A stretch of DNA of 9,025 nucleotides. It comes from Aquabacter sp. GTDB taxonomy: Bacteria > Pseudomonadota > Alphaproteobacteria > Rhizobiales > Xanthobacteraceae. Below, piece after piece: positions 1-6,135 of this stretch. Every line of letters starts with the position of its first letter. The stretch's first letter is position 1. Below the pieces are notes generated by a model. It ran no database searches. It saw only the letters and a program-made list of their open reading frames with translations, and was not told where the DNA came from. The position numbers and the translations under genes are program-made. The stretch is from NCBI GenBank assembly GCA_030147645.1, contig JASBUY010000152.1, forward strand, positions 1 to 9,025, written 5' to 3'.

Positions 1-849
1 CTCAACATCATCTTCGACCGCATGTCGACCTTCTGCGCCGACGCGCTGCGCCAGTATGCGGCCTCCCAGGCCTATTTCTCGCTCAGCGAGATGGAGAGCG
101 CGCGCATCGGCGACATTCTCGACATGTATGAAGGCAATGCCATGGTGGGCGTGTTCCACGTGGCGGAGTGGGACAGCCAGGTCATCATCGGCTTCGACCG
201 CGACGTGGTCTTCACCATGGTCGAGGTGCTGTTCGGCGGCGATGGCGGCGAGCCGCCGGTGGATGACGAGCGCTCCTTCTCCAATATCGAACTGCGCATC
301 GCCCAGGCCCTGTTCGAGCAGATGGGCAAGGCGCTGTCCTCGTCCTTCGCCCTGGTGAAGAAGACCACCATCACCTTCCAGCGCACCGAGACGCGCATGG
401 ACTTTGCCGTCATCGGCCGGCGCGCGAACCTTGCCGTGTGCGCGAAGTTCCTGCTCCAGGCCATCAATCGCGGCGGCGAGATGTTTGTGGTGATCCCCCA
501 GACCGCGCTCTCGCCCATGCGCCAGCAGCTCTCGCGGACCTCGGCGGGCGAGACCACGGTGCGCGATCCCGTCTGGACCCGCCATATCCGCAGCGAGGTC
601 AACCGCGCCGAAGTCGAGCTGCGCCTCGTCATGGAGGAGCGCGAGATCACCCTCGGCGAAGCCGCCGACCTGAAGGTCGGACAGGTTCTCAAGCTCCAGG
701 CAACGCCCAGGACTAAAATGAAGCTGGAGAGCAGCAAGCAGCCGCTCTTCTGGTGCCAACTCGGCCAGGCCGAGGGCTCCTATGTGGTTCGAATCGAAGA
801 CCCGGTGGACCTGGAGCAGGAGTTCCTCGATGACATCCTTCCCCGTTGA
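1..849 (+). CDS. fliM: Flagellar motor switch protein FliM (5'-truncated by window edge)
   Basis: FliM is the C-ring subunit that binds CheY-P, sits between FliG and FliN, and sets rotation sense. The frame is open from base 1 and encodes 282 residues; the family is about 320-390 residues, so the true start and the N-terminal CheY-binding segment lie upstream. The Met at base 22 is internal: the residues before it (LNIIFDR) match the family's conserved LxIIxxR stretch. The CheC-like middle domain carries the hallmark LFGGDG (bases 229-246). The C-terminal SpoA (FliMN_C) domain starts near base 607 (AEVELRLVMEEREITLGEA) and ends in YVVRIEDPVDLEQEFLDDI. The next gene starts inside its last 20 bases, suggesting translational coupling. 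Identity is very secure; only the start is missing. Confidence 0.96.
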   Translation, partial: LNIIFDRMSTFCADALRQYAASQAYFSLSEMESARIGDILDMYEGNAMVGVFHVAEWDSQVIIGFDRDVVFTMVEVLFGGDGGEPPVDDERSFSNIELRIAQALFEQMGKALSSSFALVKKTTITFQRTETRMDFAVIGRRANLAVCAKFLLQAINRGGEMFVVIPQTALSPMRQQLSRTSAGETTVRDPVWTRHIRSEVNRAEVELRLVMEEREITLGEAADLKVGQVLKLQATPRTKMKLESSKQPLFWCQLGQAEGSYVVRIEDPVDLEQEFLDDILPR

Positions 850-1153
850 TCTCTTGCTGCTGGTCGCCCTGGTGGTGACCACCACCGTCGTGGTCATGCT
901 CTATCTGAAGCTGCGCGCGCTGCGCGTCTCGCAGGCGGAATATGAGCAGGCGCTGGGCGAGACCGTCGCGGCCCTCGACACTGCCCGCGAGGCGGTGGCG
1001 ACGCTCAATCGCGACGGGCGCACGCTGATCATGTCGCTCGGCAAGAAGATTGATGAGGCGCAGTCGCTGATCGTCGAGCTGGACCGCCGCCAGTTTCCCG
1101 CGCCGCCCGCCCGCGGGCAGGGTCGCCCCGTTTCCTATGAGCGCCGCGGCTGA
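830..1153 (+). CDS. Small membrane-anchored coiled-coil protein, DUF6468-type, flagellar-cluster gene
   Basis: This encodes 107 residues. A hydrophobic segment at about residues 7-25 (LLLLVALVVTTTVVVMLYL) is followed by a basic stretch (KLRALR), then a helical, heptad-like region (about 34-84) with SLGKKIDEAQSLIVELDRR, and a Pro/Arg-rich tail. By the positive-inside rule the long C-terminal part should lie in the cytoplasm. ATG 830 was chosen over an upstream in-frame codon at 782 because CAGGAG (817-822) sits seven bases ahead and the 782 version would overlap fliM heavily. It overlaps fliM by 20 bp and lies between fliM and fliN. I recall similar proteins in alphaproteobacterial flagellar loci annotated as DUF6468; the function is unknown. 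Membrane tethering of the switch or export machinery is only an inference. A cleaved signal peptide is an alternative, but no good cleavage site is visible. Confidence 0.82.
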   Translation: MTSFPVDLLLLVALVVTTTVVVMLYLKLRALRVSQAEYEQALGETVAALDTAREAVATLNRDGRTLIMSLGKKIDEAQSLIVELDRRQFPAPPARGQGRPVSYERRG

Positions 1154-1203
1154 CGCCGGCGGCAGTGAAGGTTCAACCCAAAATGACCAATTCGAGGGAC
1201 ACC

Positions 1204-1566
1204 ATGGCCTCTTTCCTCGCCGAAGGTCTGGACGAGCACGAAGAGAATGCCGCCCCCGCAGCGTCCGGCGCGCCCGCTCCGAGCGGCGAAGTGTTCGGCG
1301 CCGGCAAGGGGCTCGAAGCCCTGATGCGCGTTCCGGTCCAGCTCCAGGTGGTGCTCGGCTCCGCCTCTATGCCGGTGGCCCAGCTCATGAAGCTCGGCCG
1401 CGGCGCAGTGGTCCCGCTCGACCATCGCGTGGGCGAGCCGGTGGATATCGTGGTCAATGGGCGCATCATCGCCCGCGGGGAAGTGGTGGTGGTTGAGGAC
1501 GACAATTCGCGGTTCGGCGTGTCGCTGACGGAGATCGTCGGACCCGCCGGCGGCGATCTCACCTGA
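1204..1566 (+). CDS. fliN: Flagellar motor switch protein FliN
   Basis: FliN forms the lower C-ring with FliM and helps dock the export ATPase complex. The 120-residue product (E. coli FliN is 137) has an acidic, Ala/Pro-rich N-terminal tail of about 35 residues. The SpoA domain follows, from LMRVPVQLQVVLGSASM through the conserved LGRGAVVPLDHRVGEPVDI and VNGRIIARGEVVVVEDDN to FGVSLTEIV. In-frame starts exist at GTG 1165, ATG 1183 and ATG 1204. I chose 1204 because GAGGG (1194-1198) lies five bases upstream, whereas 1165 has no Shine-Dalgarno and 1183 has only a distant GAAGG. That leaves a 50-bp gap after the DUF6468-type gene. fliG follows after 10 bp. Family assignment is very secure; the start is moderately so. 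Confidence 0.93.
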   Translation: MASFLAEGLDEHEENAAPAASGAPAPSGEVFGAGKGLEALMRVPVQLQVVLGSASMPVAQLMKLGRGAVVPLDHRVGEPVDIVVNGRIIARGEVVVVEDDNSRFGVSLTEIVGPAGGDLT

Positions 1567-1576
1567 GCCGTAGGCC

Positions 1577-2602
1577 ATGGCTGCCGCCGCCGTCCGCCCA
1601 TCCAGCCGTCCGCTTAACGGCACTGAGCGCGTCGCCGCCTTGCTCCTGACCATGGGCAAGCCGCTGGCCGGCCGCCTGATGAAGTATTTCAGCGCGGAAG
1701 AGCTAAAGGTCGTCACCCGCGCCATCGCCGACATGCGCTCGGTCACGAGTTCGCAGATCGAGGTGGCGGTGGAGGAATTCGCCGCCCAGTTCGCCACCGG
1801 CGCCAACCTCTCCGGCACCCCCGGGGACGTCGAGCGCCTGCTCGCCGAATTCATGCCGCCGGATCGCGTGTCCGAGGTGATGAACGACGTGCTCGGCGCG
1901 GCCAACCATTCCATCTGGGACCGCATTTCCGGGGTCTCGGAGACCATCATCGCCTCCTACATCCTGAAGGAGCATCCGCAGGTGGCCGCCCTGGTCCTGA
2001 CCAAGGTGAAGCCGGCCTGCGCTGCCAAGGTGATGGCGCATCTACCAGAGCACGTGCGCAACGGCGTCATGCGGCGCATGCTCACCGTGAAGCCCATCGT
2101 GGACGAAACGATGTACATCATCGAACATACCGTCCACGACGACTTCATGATGAACCTCGCCCGCAACGCGGCGGCGGACACCCATTCGCGCATTGCCGAC
2201 ATCATCAACAAGATGGAGCGCAATGACATGGACAGCGTGCTCCAGAACCTCGCCATGACGCGGCCGAAGTCCGCCGAGATCCTGAAGGGCCTGCTGTTCA
2301 CCTTCGACGACATCATCGGCCTGCCGCCGCGCGCGCGCACCACGCTGTTCGACAAGGTGCCGCCGGACAAGGTGGTGCTGGCACTGAAGGGCACCGATCC
2401 GGAATTCCGGGACATCATCCTGTCCTCGCTCGGCGCCCGCGTGCGGCGCATGATCGAGCAGGAATTGTCCAACAGCGAGCCCTCCTCGCAGCGCGACGTG
2501 CAGGAAGCGCGCCGCATGATCACCGACCTTGCGCTCGACCTCGCCGGCAAGGGTGAGATCGAACTCAATTCCGGCGGCGAAGACGACGCTTATGTGCGGT
2601 AG
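1577..2602 (+). CDS. fliG: Flagellar motor switch protein FliG
   Basis: FliG is the rotor subunit that contacts the stator and transmits torque, attached to the MS-ring protein FliF. It has 341 residues (E. coli 331). The N-terminal domain begins LNGTERVAALLLTMGKPLAG. The middle domain carries EHPQ at residues 132-135, part of the FliM-binding region. The C-terminal domain runs from about 225 and includes FTFDDIIGLPPRAR and VVLALKGTDPEFRD. By hand alignment to E. coli, the torque-helix residues K264 and R281 are kept as K271 and R288; D288 becomes Q295, D289 becomes E296, and R297 is replaced by a serine. ATG 1577 lines up with the family N-terminus; its Shine-Dalgarno is weak, so coupling to fliN ten bases upstream is plausible. 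flhB follows after 5 bp. Confidence 0.97.
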   Translation: MAAAAVRPSSRPLNGTERVAALLLTMGKPLAGRLMKYFSAEELKVVTRAIADMRSVTSSQIEVAVEEFAAQFATGANLSGTPGDVERLLAEFMPPDRVSEVMNDVLGAANHSIWDRISGVSETIIASYILKEHPQVAALVLTKVKPACAAKVMAHLPEHVRNGVMRRMLTVKPIVDETMYIIEHTVHDDFMMNLARNAAADTHSRIADIINKMERNDMDSVLQNLAMTRPKSAEILKGLLFTFDDIIGLPPRARTTLFDKVPPDKVVLALKGTDPEFRDIILSSLGARVRRMIEQELSNSEPSSQRDVQEARRMITDLALDLAGKGEIELNSGGEDDAYVR

Positions 2603-2607
2603 CGCCG

Positions 2608-3690
2608 ATGTCGGAAGATGCGGATAAGGAGAGCAAAACAGAAGAGGCAAGCGAGAAGAAGGTCTCCGATGCTGTCGAGAAAGGCAATGTGCCGTTCTCA
2701 CGGGAAGCAACCCTGTTCGCCTCCCTGGTCGGCATCCTGGCCTCGCTGTCCTTCTATGCCGGCCCGCAGACGAGCGCGCTGACCGAGGGGTTGGCGCGTT
2801 TCATCGACGATCCCGGCGGCTATCCAATCGCCAATGGCGAGGACGCGACCTCGGTGATGTGGACCGCGATGCTGTTCGCAGGCGACTTCCTGCTGCCCAT
2901 CGTCGCGATCTTGAGCCTCACCGGGCTGGTGGCCTCGCTGTTTCAGAATACGCCGCGTCTGGTGCTCGACCGCGTCCAGCCGCAATGGTCGCGCCTGTCC
3001 ATCAGCAAAGGATGGACGCGCATCTTCGGCACGCAGGGGCACGTGGAGTTCGGCAAGTCGCTATTCAAGTTCGGCGTGATCAGCGCGGTGGTGATCGCTC
3101 TGCTCCTGTCGGAGCAATCGAGCGTGGTGAATGCCATTTTCACCGACCCGCTGACCTTGCCGGCCGTGATGCTGTCGCTCGCCACGCGCCTGATCTCGGC
3201 GGTGTGCGTCGCCACCATCGCCCTGGTGGCGGCCGATCTGGGCTGGTCCCGCTTTCATTGGCGCAGCGAGCTGCGCATGACGAAACAGGAGGTGAAGGAG
3301 GAGTTCAAGCAGGCCGAGGGCGATCCCATGGTCAAGGCGCGCCTGCGCGCCCTGGCCCAGGAGCGGGCGCGGCGGCGGATGATGAGCGCGGTCCCCCAGG
3401 CCTCGCTCGTGATCGCCAATCCGACTCATTACGCCATTGCGCTGCGCTATGACCGGGCGAAGGGAGGCGCGCCCCTGGTCGTGGCGAAGGGGCTCGATCT
3501 CATCGCGCTGAAGATCCGCGAAATCGCGGAGCGCAACGGCATTCCGGTGATCGAGGACAAGCAACTGGCCCGCGCCATGTATAACGCCGTCGAAGTGGAC
3601 CGCTGGATACCTCCCGATTTCTATCGGCCGGTCGCGAATATATTGTATTATATTTATTCGAGGGGAAAAAATGGAAACCGCCAGCAATAA
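2608..3690 (+). CDS. flhB: Flagellar type III export apparatus protein FlhB
   Basis: FlhB is an inner-membrane component of the export gate that switches secretion from rod/hook substrates to filament substrates after autocleavage. The 360-residue protein (E. coli 382) begins with the family's charged N-terminus (DKESKTEEASEKKVSDAVEKGN). Hydrophobic membrane segments lie near residues 34-52, 86-112, 152-168 and 186-210. The linker MTKQEVKEEFKQAEGDP (225-241 region) follows, then the cleavage motif NPTH at 271-274. The cytoplasmic FlhB-C domain ends with VIEDKQLARAMYNAVEVDRWIPP and a short basic tail. All residues of the self-cleavage motif are intact. The only clear start is ATG 2608, 5 bp after fliG, without a strong Shine-Dalgarno. 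The last 20 bases overlap the next gene, and codons just before that are unusually AT-rich. Confidence 0.97.
   Translation: MSEDADKESKTEEASEKKVSDAVEKGNVPFSREATLFASLVGILASLSFYAGPQTSALTEGLARFIDDPGGYPIANGEDATSVMWTAMLFAGDFLLPIVAILSLTGLVASLFQNTPRLVLDRVQPQWSRLSISKGWTRIFGTQGHVEFGKSLFKFGVISAVVIALLLSEQSSVVNAIFTDPLTLPAVMLSLATRLISAVCVATIALVAADLGWSRFHWRSELRMTKQEVKEEFKQAEGDPMVKARLRALAQERARRRMMSAVPQASLVIANPTHYAIALRYDRAKGGAPLVVAKGLDLIALKIREIAERNGIPVIEDKQLARAMYNAVEVDRWIPPDFYRPVANILYYIYSRGKNGNRQQ
3635..3660 (+). repeat. AT-rich imperfect palindrome at the 3' end of flhB
   Basis: CGAATA (3635-3640) is perfectly inverted as TATTCG (3655-3660), and pairing can extend by two more bases past a mismatch. The arms flank a very AT-rich core in an otherwise GC-rich locus. 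It is inside flhB, over the codons for NILYYIY, which use rare AT-ending forms (AAT, ATA, TTG, TAT, TAT, ATT, TAT). The right arm abuts the Shine-Dalgarno (3661-3665) of the next gene. It could be an operator-like site, an AU-rich hairpin controlling initiation, or simply a low-structure initiation region. The repeat is seen directly; a function is inference. Confidence 0.5.
3661..3665 (+). promoter_or_regulatory. Ribosome-binding site for the 152-aa gene
   Basis: AGGGG followed by five A residues precedes ATG 3671. It is a strong Shine-Dalgarno at good spacing, located inside the flhB coding region, and it supports both the reality and the start of the downstream unknown gene. Confidence 0.75.
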
Positions 3691-4129
3691 TCGCTTCCTG
3701 GACCCTCGGGCGCTCAGCGGACGGGCGGTCTTTCCCTATGAGCAGCTGCTTGCCGACAGCCTGCGCGGCTTCCTCTCGGAGCTGTGCCTGATCAATGCCG
3801 GCATCTTCATTTCCTACATCGAGGGCGACAAGGGCGAGAACATCAACGACATCGTCGCCTCGTCCGCGGAACTCACGCTGAAGCCGGGCCTGTTGCGCTA
3901 TGGTCGGCATGCGTCCATCGACAGCGTGTGGGGCTTCCCGCCGGAGGTCTCCATCGATCTGGAGCTGCACCACGCCAATCTCGCGGCCTTCTTCCGCGTG
4001 GTGTTCGAGGCGCAGACCGTGGGCGTCCATCTGGACGGCATCCTGTTCCGCGACGCGCTGGGCGATCCGGAAGAGAATTTCCGCCGCTTCGCCACCGCCT
4101 TGTCCGAGGCGCGCATCGCCCGCCAATAG
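3671..4129 (+). CDS. Unrecognised 152-residue protein in the flagellar cluster
   Basis: I do not recognise this family. The gene is supported by a strong Shine-Dalgarno (3661-3665), GC3 codon bias like its neighbours over its whole length, and its 20-bp overlap with flhB. The predicted product has no signal peptide and no clear membrane segment, so it is probably cytoplasmic. Visible traits are a mixed N-terminal helix region (FPYEQLLADSLRGFLSEL, 21-38), a hydrophobic stretch (INAGIFISYI, 41-50), an alternating beta-like segment (VSIDLELHHANLAAFF, 93-108), and a charged C-terminal helix (DPEENFRRFATALSEARIA). There is one Cys (39). Its position after flhB and before the rod genes suggests a role in export, rod assembly or regulation, but this is inference only. 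It does not resemble the rhizobial genes I know near here, such as flgF, fliI or motA. Confidence 0.8.
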   Translation: METASNNRFLDPRALSGRAVFPYEQLLADSLRGFLSELCLINAGIFISYIEGDKGENINDIVASSAELTLKPGLLRYGRHASIDSVWGFPPEVSIDLELHHANLAAFFRVVFEAQTVGVHLDGILFRDALGDPEENFRRFATALSEARIARQ

Positions 4130-4135
4130 CGGGAA

Positions 4136-4173
4136 AGAGCGAGGCAGCCAGCCTCGTGCAAGGTTGTCGCTCT
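4136..4173 (+). repeat. Overlapping inverted repeats in the gap before flgB
   Basis: Two perfect inverted repeats share bases: AGAGCGA (4136-4142) with TCGCTCT (4167-4173), and CGAGGC (4140-4145) with GCCTCG (4151-4156, five-base loop). In RNA they could nest partly or compete through bases 4140-4142. The 3' side is AGGGTCTTCG, with no U-run, so this is not a classical intrinsic terminator. The gap (4130-4205) is the longest non-coding stretch in the window and separates the unknown gene from flgB. An mRNA-stabilising, processing or attenuating element is possible. Confidence 0.45.
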
Positions 4174-4193
4174 AGGGTCTTCGTGAACGGTGC

Positions 4194-4198
4194 GGAGG
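4194..4198 (+). promoter_or_regulatory. Ribosome-binding site fixing the TTG start of flgB
   Basis: GGAGG lies seven bases upstream of TTG 4206. There is an in-frame TAG at 4173-4175 and no ATG or GTG in frame between it and 4206, so the strong Shine-Dalgarno decides for the TTG start. Confidence 0.8.
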
Positions 4199-4205
4199 CC
4201 ACCCC

Positions 4206-4592
4206 TTGCAGCCCATTTTCCTTCTCGATCTTGTGTCCCGGCACGCCAATTGGGCGTCCTTTCGCCAGGCGACGATCACCGGGAATATCGCGAACGCCAA
4301 CACGCCCGGCTACAAGGCCAAGGACGTGGAGCCCTTCACCTCGGTGCTGGACAAGACGCACCTGGAGATGGCCAAAACGGCGGACTCGCACCTCGACATT
4401 CGCAGCAACGGCGTCCGCGACTCGCGCCTGAACGGCGACGAGACCTGGGGCGTCACCTATTCCGGCAACAGCGTCACCCTCGACCAGGAGATGCTCAAGG
4501 CCGGTGAGGTCAATCGCGTCTACACCCTCGACATGAACATCATGCGGTCCTTCCACCGCCTGATGATGACCGGCCTGAGGACGCAGGGATGA
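4206..4592 (+). CDS. flgB: Flagellar proximal rod protein FlgB
   Basis: FlgB is a proximal rod subunit exported through the type III apparatus and assembled on FliE in the periplasm. The product has 128 residues (E. coli 138). The N-terminal rod signature includes ATITGNIANANTPGYKAKDV (about residues 22-41), and the C-terminal amphipathic helix is DMNIMRSFHRLMMTGLRTQ. The start is TTG: an in-frame stop at 4173 and the absence of ATG/GTG leave it as the only plausible codon, and GGAGG (4194-4198) supports it. A later ATG (4368) would delete the rod motif. Its stop overlaps the flgC start as ATGA. As expected for rod proteins there is no Sec signal peptide. Identity is secure. Confidence 0.96.
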   Translation: MQPIFLLDLVSRHANWASFRQATITGNIANANTPGYKAKDVEPFTSVLDKTHLEMAKTADSHLDIRSNGVRDSRLNGDETWGVTYSGNSVTLDQEMLKAGEVNRVYTLDMNIMRSFHRLMMTGLRTQG

Positions 4593-5008
4593 TCGATCCG
4601 CTGAAGTCAGCCTCCGCCATCGCCGGCTCGGGCCTCGAAGTCCAGAGCATGCGCATGCGCATTGTGGCGGAAAACATCGCCAATGCGCGCTCCGTCGGCG
4701 CCAGCGCCGGCGCCGACCCCTATACCCGCAAGACCATCTACTTCCAGCAGGTCATGGACCGCACGCTCGGCTCCAACCTGGTGAAGGTGAAGAATACCGG
4801 CCTCGACAATGCCGCGTTCCAGATCGAGCACGACCCGGGCAATCCGGCGGCTGATGCCAGCGGCAATGTGAAGATGCCCAATGTCAACGTGGCGGTCGAA
4901 ATGGCCGACATGCGCGAAGCCGGGCGGTCCTATTCCGCCAATCTCCAGATGATCAAGCAGGCCCGTTCGATGGTCGCCATGACCATCGACCTGCTGAGGA
5001 GCAGCTGA
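4589..5008 (+). CDS. flgC: Flagellar proximal rod protein FlgC
   Basis: FlgC is the rod subunit paired with FlgB. At 139 residues it is close to E. coli FlgC (134). The N-terminal helix runs through SGLEVQSMRMRIVAENIANA, followed by the FlgC-type DPYTRKTIYFQQVMD and the PNVNVAVEMADMREAGRSY segment. The C-terminal helix SANLQMIKQARSMVAMTIDL closes the protein. The ATG overlaps the flgB stop (ATGA), with GAGGA at 4577-4581 seven bases ahead. The stop overlaps the fliE start by one base (TGATG). The region between the two helical ends is a short surface domain with an Ala/Gly insertion (SVGASAGAD) that I would expect in alphaproteobacterial members. Confidence 0.96.
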   Translation: MIDPLKSASAIAGSGLEVQSMRMRIVAENIANARSVGASAGADPYTRKTIYFQQVMDRTLGSNLVKVKNTGLDNAAFQIEHDPGNPAADASGNVKMPNVNVAVEMADMREAGRSYSANLQMIKQARSMVAMTIDLLRSS

Positions 5009-5337
5009 TGATCGACGCTATTTCGACGCTCACGAGCCAGTTCCGCGGCATTCGCGGCACGTCCGAGGTCGCGTCCACGACGGCGGCCTCCGCGGTCGGG
5101 ATGCCCCAGCCGGTCGGCGCAACGAGCTTTTCCGACGTGCTGGCCGATGTCACCAAGAATGCGGTGTCCGCGCTGAAGGCCGGCGAAGCCGCCGCCATCA
5201 CGGGCGTCCAGGGCAAGACCTCGGTGCAGAACGTGGTCGAGGCGATCATGTCCGCCGAGCAATCGCTCCAGACCGCCGTCGCCGTGCGCGACAAGGTGGT
5301 CTCCGCCTACCAAGAAATCTCCCGCATGGCGATCTGA
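5008..5337 (+). CDS. fliE: Flagellar hook-basal body complex protein FliE
   Basis: FliE is the adaptor that joins the MS-ring and export gate to the proximal rod and is among the first substrates exported. The 109-residue product (E. coli 104) has a variable N-terminus, then SFSDVLADVTKNAVSALKAGE (start about 47). The conserved C-terminal segment SVQNVVEAIMSAEQSLQTAV...RDKVVSAYQEISRMAI follows; the final Y-x-E-I-x-R-M-x-I is typical of the family. The ATG shares one base with the flgC stop, and GAGGAG at 4996-5001 lies six bases upstream. flgG follows after 9 bp. The order flgB-flgC-fliE is common in alphaproteobacteria, unlike enterics where fliE stands apart. Confidence 0.95.
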   Translation: MIDAISTLTSQFRGIRGTSEVASTTAASAVGMPQPVGATSFSDVLADVTKNAVSALKAGEAAAITGVQGKTSVQNVVEAIMSAEQSLQTAVAVRDKVVSAYQEISRMAI

Positions 5338-5346
5338 GGACCAATC

Positions 5347-6135
5347 ATGAGAGCACTGGCCATAGCCGCCACGGGCATGACGGCGCAGCAGACAAATGTG
5401 GAAGTGATCGCGAACAACATCGCGAACATCAACACCACAGGCTTCAAGCGCGCCCGCGCCGAATTTACCGATCTGCTCTACCAGGCGGAGCGCGCCAGCG
5501 GCGTGCCCAATGTGGACGGCGCCCTGCCGGTGCCGGAAGGCGCCCGGGTGGGCCTCGGCGTCCATACGGTGGGCGTGCGCAACCTGCATATCCAGGGCCC
5601 CCTGACCCAGACCGGCAACAGCCTCGATCTCGCGATCAACGGGCGCGGCTGGTTCCAGGTGACCAATCCCAATGGCGACACGGTCTATACCCGCGCCGGC
5701 TCCTTCAATAAGGGCCCGAATGGGGAACTCGTGACCGCCGACGGCTATCTGGTGGAGCCCGCCATCACCTTCCCGGCGGACACGACCCAGATCATCATCA
5801 ACGAGCAGGGCCAGGTCTATGTGAACCGCGCCAGCCAGCAGCTGCCCCAGCAGCTCGGCCAGCTCACCCTCGCGACCTTCGCCAATGATGCCGGCCTCGA
5901 ACCGCTCGGCAACAACCTCTATCGGGAAACCGCCGCCTCCGGCCAGCCGGTGGTGAGCCCGCCGTCAGAGAACGGCCTCGGCAAGATCCACCAGGCCTAT
6001 CTGGAAGGCTCGAACGTCGATCCGGTGAAGGAAATCACCGAGCTGATATCGGCCCAGCGCGCCTACGAAATGAACTCCAAGGTCATCCAGGCCGCCGACG
6101 ACATGGCCGGCGTGGTCTCCAAGGGAATCCGCTGA
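5347..6135 (+). CDS. flgG: Flagellar distal rod protein FlgG
   Basis: FlgG forms the distal rod that passes through the P and L rings. The 262-residue protein (E. coli 260) opens with ATGMTAQQTNVEVIANNIAN, followed by the rod signature NTTGFKRARAEFTDLLYQ. The FlgG-type core DLAINGRGWFQV, YTRAGSF and LVTADGYLVEPAI is present, and it ends with EITELISAQRAYEMNSKVIQ and ADDMAGVV. The segment LPVPEGARVGLGV after LLYQ helps separate it from FlgF and FlgE. GAGGA at 5336-5340, over the fliE stop, is six bases ahead of the start. The stop overlaps the flgA start by one base. flgF is not adjacent here. Confidence 0.97.
   Translation: MRALAIAATGMTAQQTNVEVIANNIANINTTGFKRARAEFTDLLYQAERASGVPNVDGALPVPEGARVGLGVHTVGVRNLHIQGPLTQTGNSLDLAINGRGWFQVTNPNGDTVYTRAGSFNKGPNGELVTADGYLVEPAITFPADTTQIIINEQGQVYVNRASQQLPQQLGQLTLATFANDAGLEPLGNNLYRETAASGQPVVSPPSENGLGKIHQAYLEGSNVDPVKEITELISAQRAYEMNSKVIQAADDMAGVVSKGIR

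Noticed and set aside
22..849. Treating ATG 22 as the start of a complete fliM
   Set aside because: The frame is open to base 1 and the residues before this Met are conserved in FliM; the product would also lack the N-terminal part of the protein.
1165..1203. Longer FliN from GTG 1165 or ATG 1183
   Set aside because: No usable Shine-Dalgarno for 1165 and a poorly spaced one for 1183, while ATG 1204 has GAGGG five bases ahead. Not excluded without proteomic data.
1137..1496. Plus-strand frame starting at ATG 1137, spanning the start of fliN in another frame
   Set aside because: It has an Arg/Gly/Ser-rich shadow composition and runs across the conserved FliN domain in the wrong frame; FliN itself is intact.
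4136..4185. Intrinsic terminator before flgB
   Set aside because: The stems are present but there is no following U-run, and the downstream gene lies on the same strand only 33 bases further on.
4196..4210. Possible sigma-54 -24/-12 promoter, because TTGCA occurs at 4206-4210
   Set aside because: The GG that should lie 12 bases before the GC is not in register (4196-4197 is AG), and this TTG is better explained as the flgB start codon.
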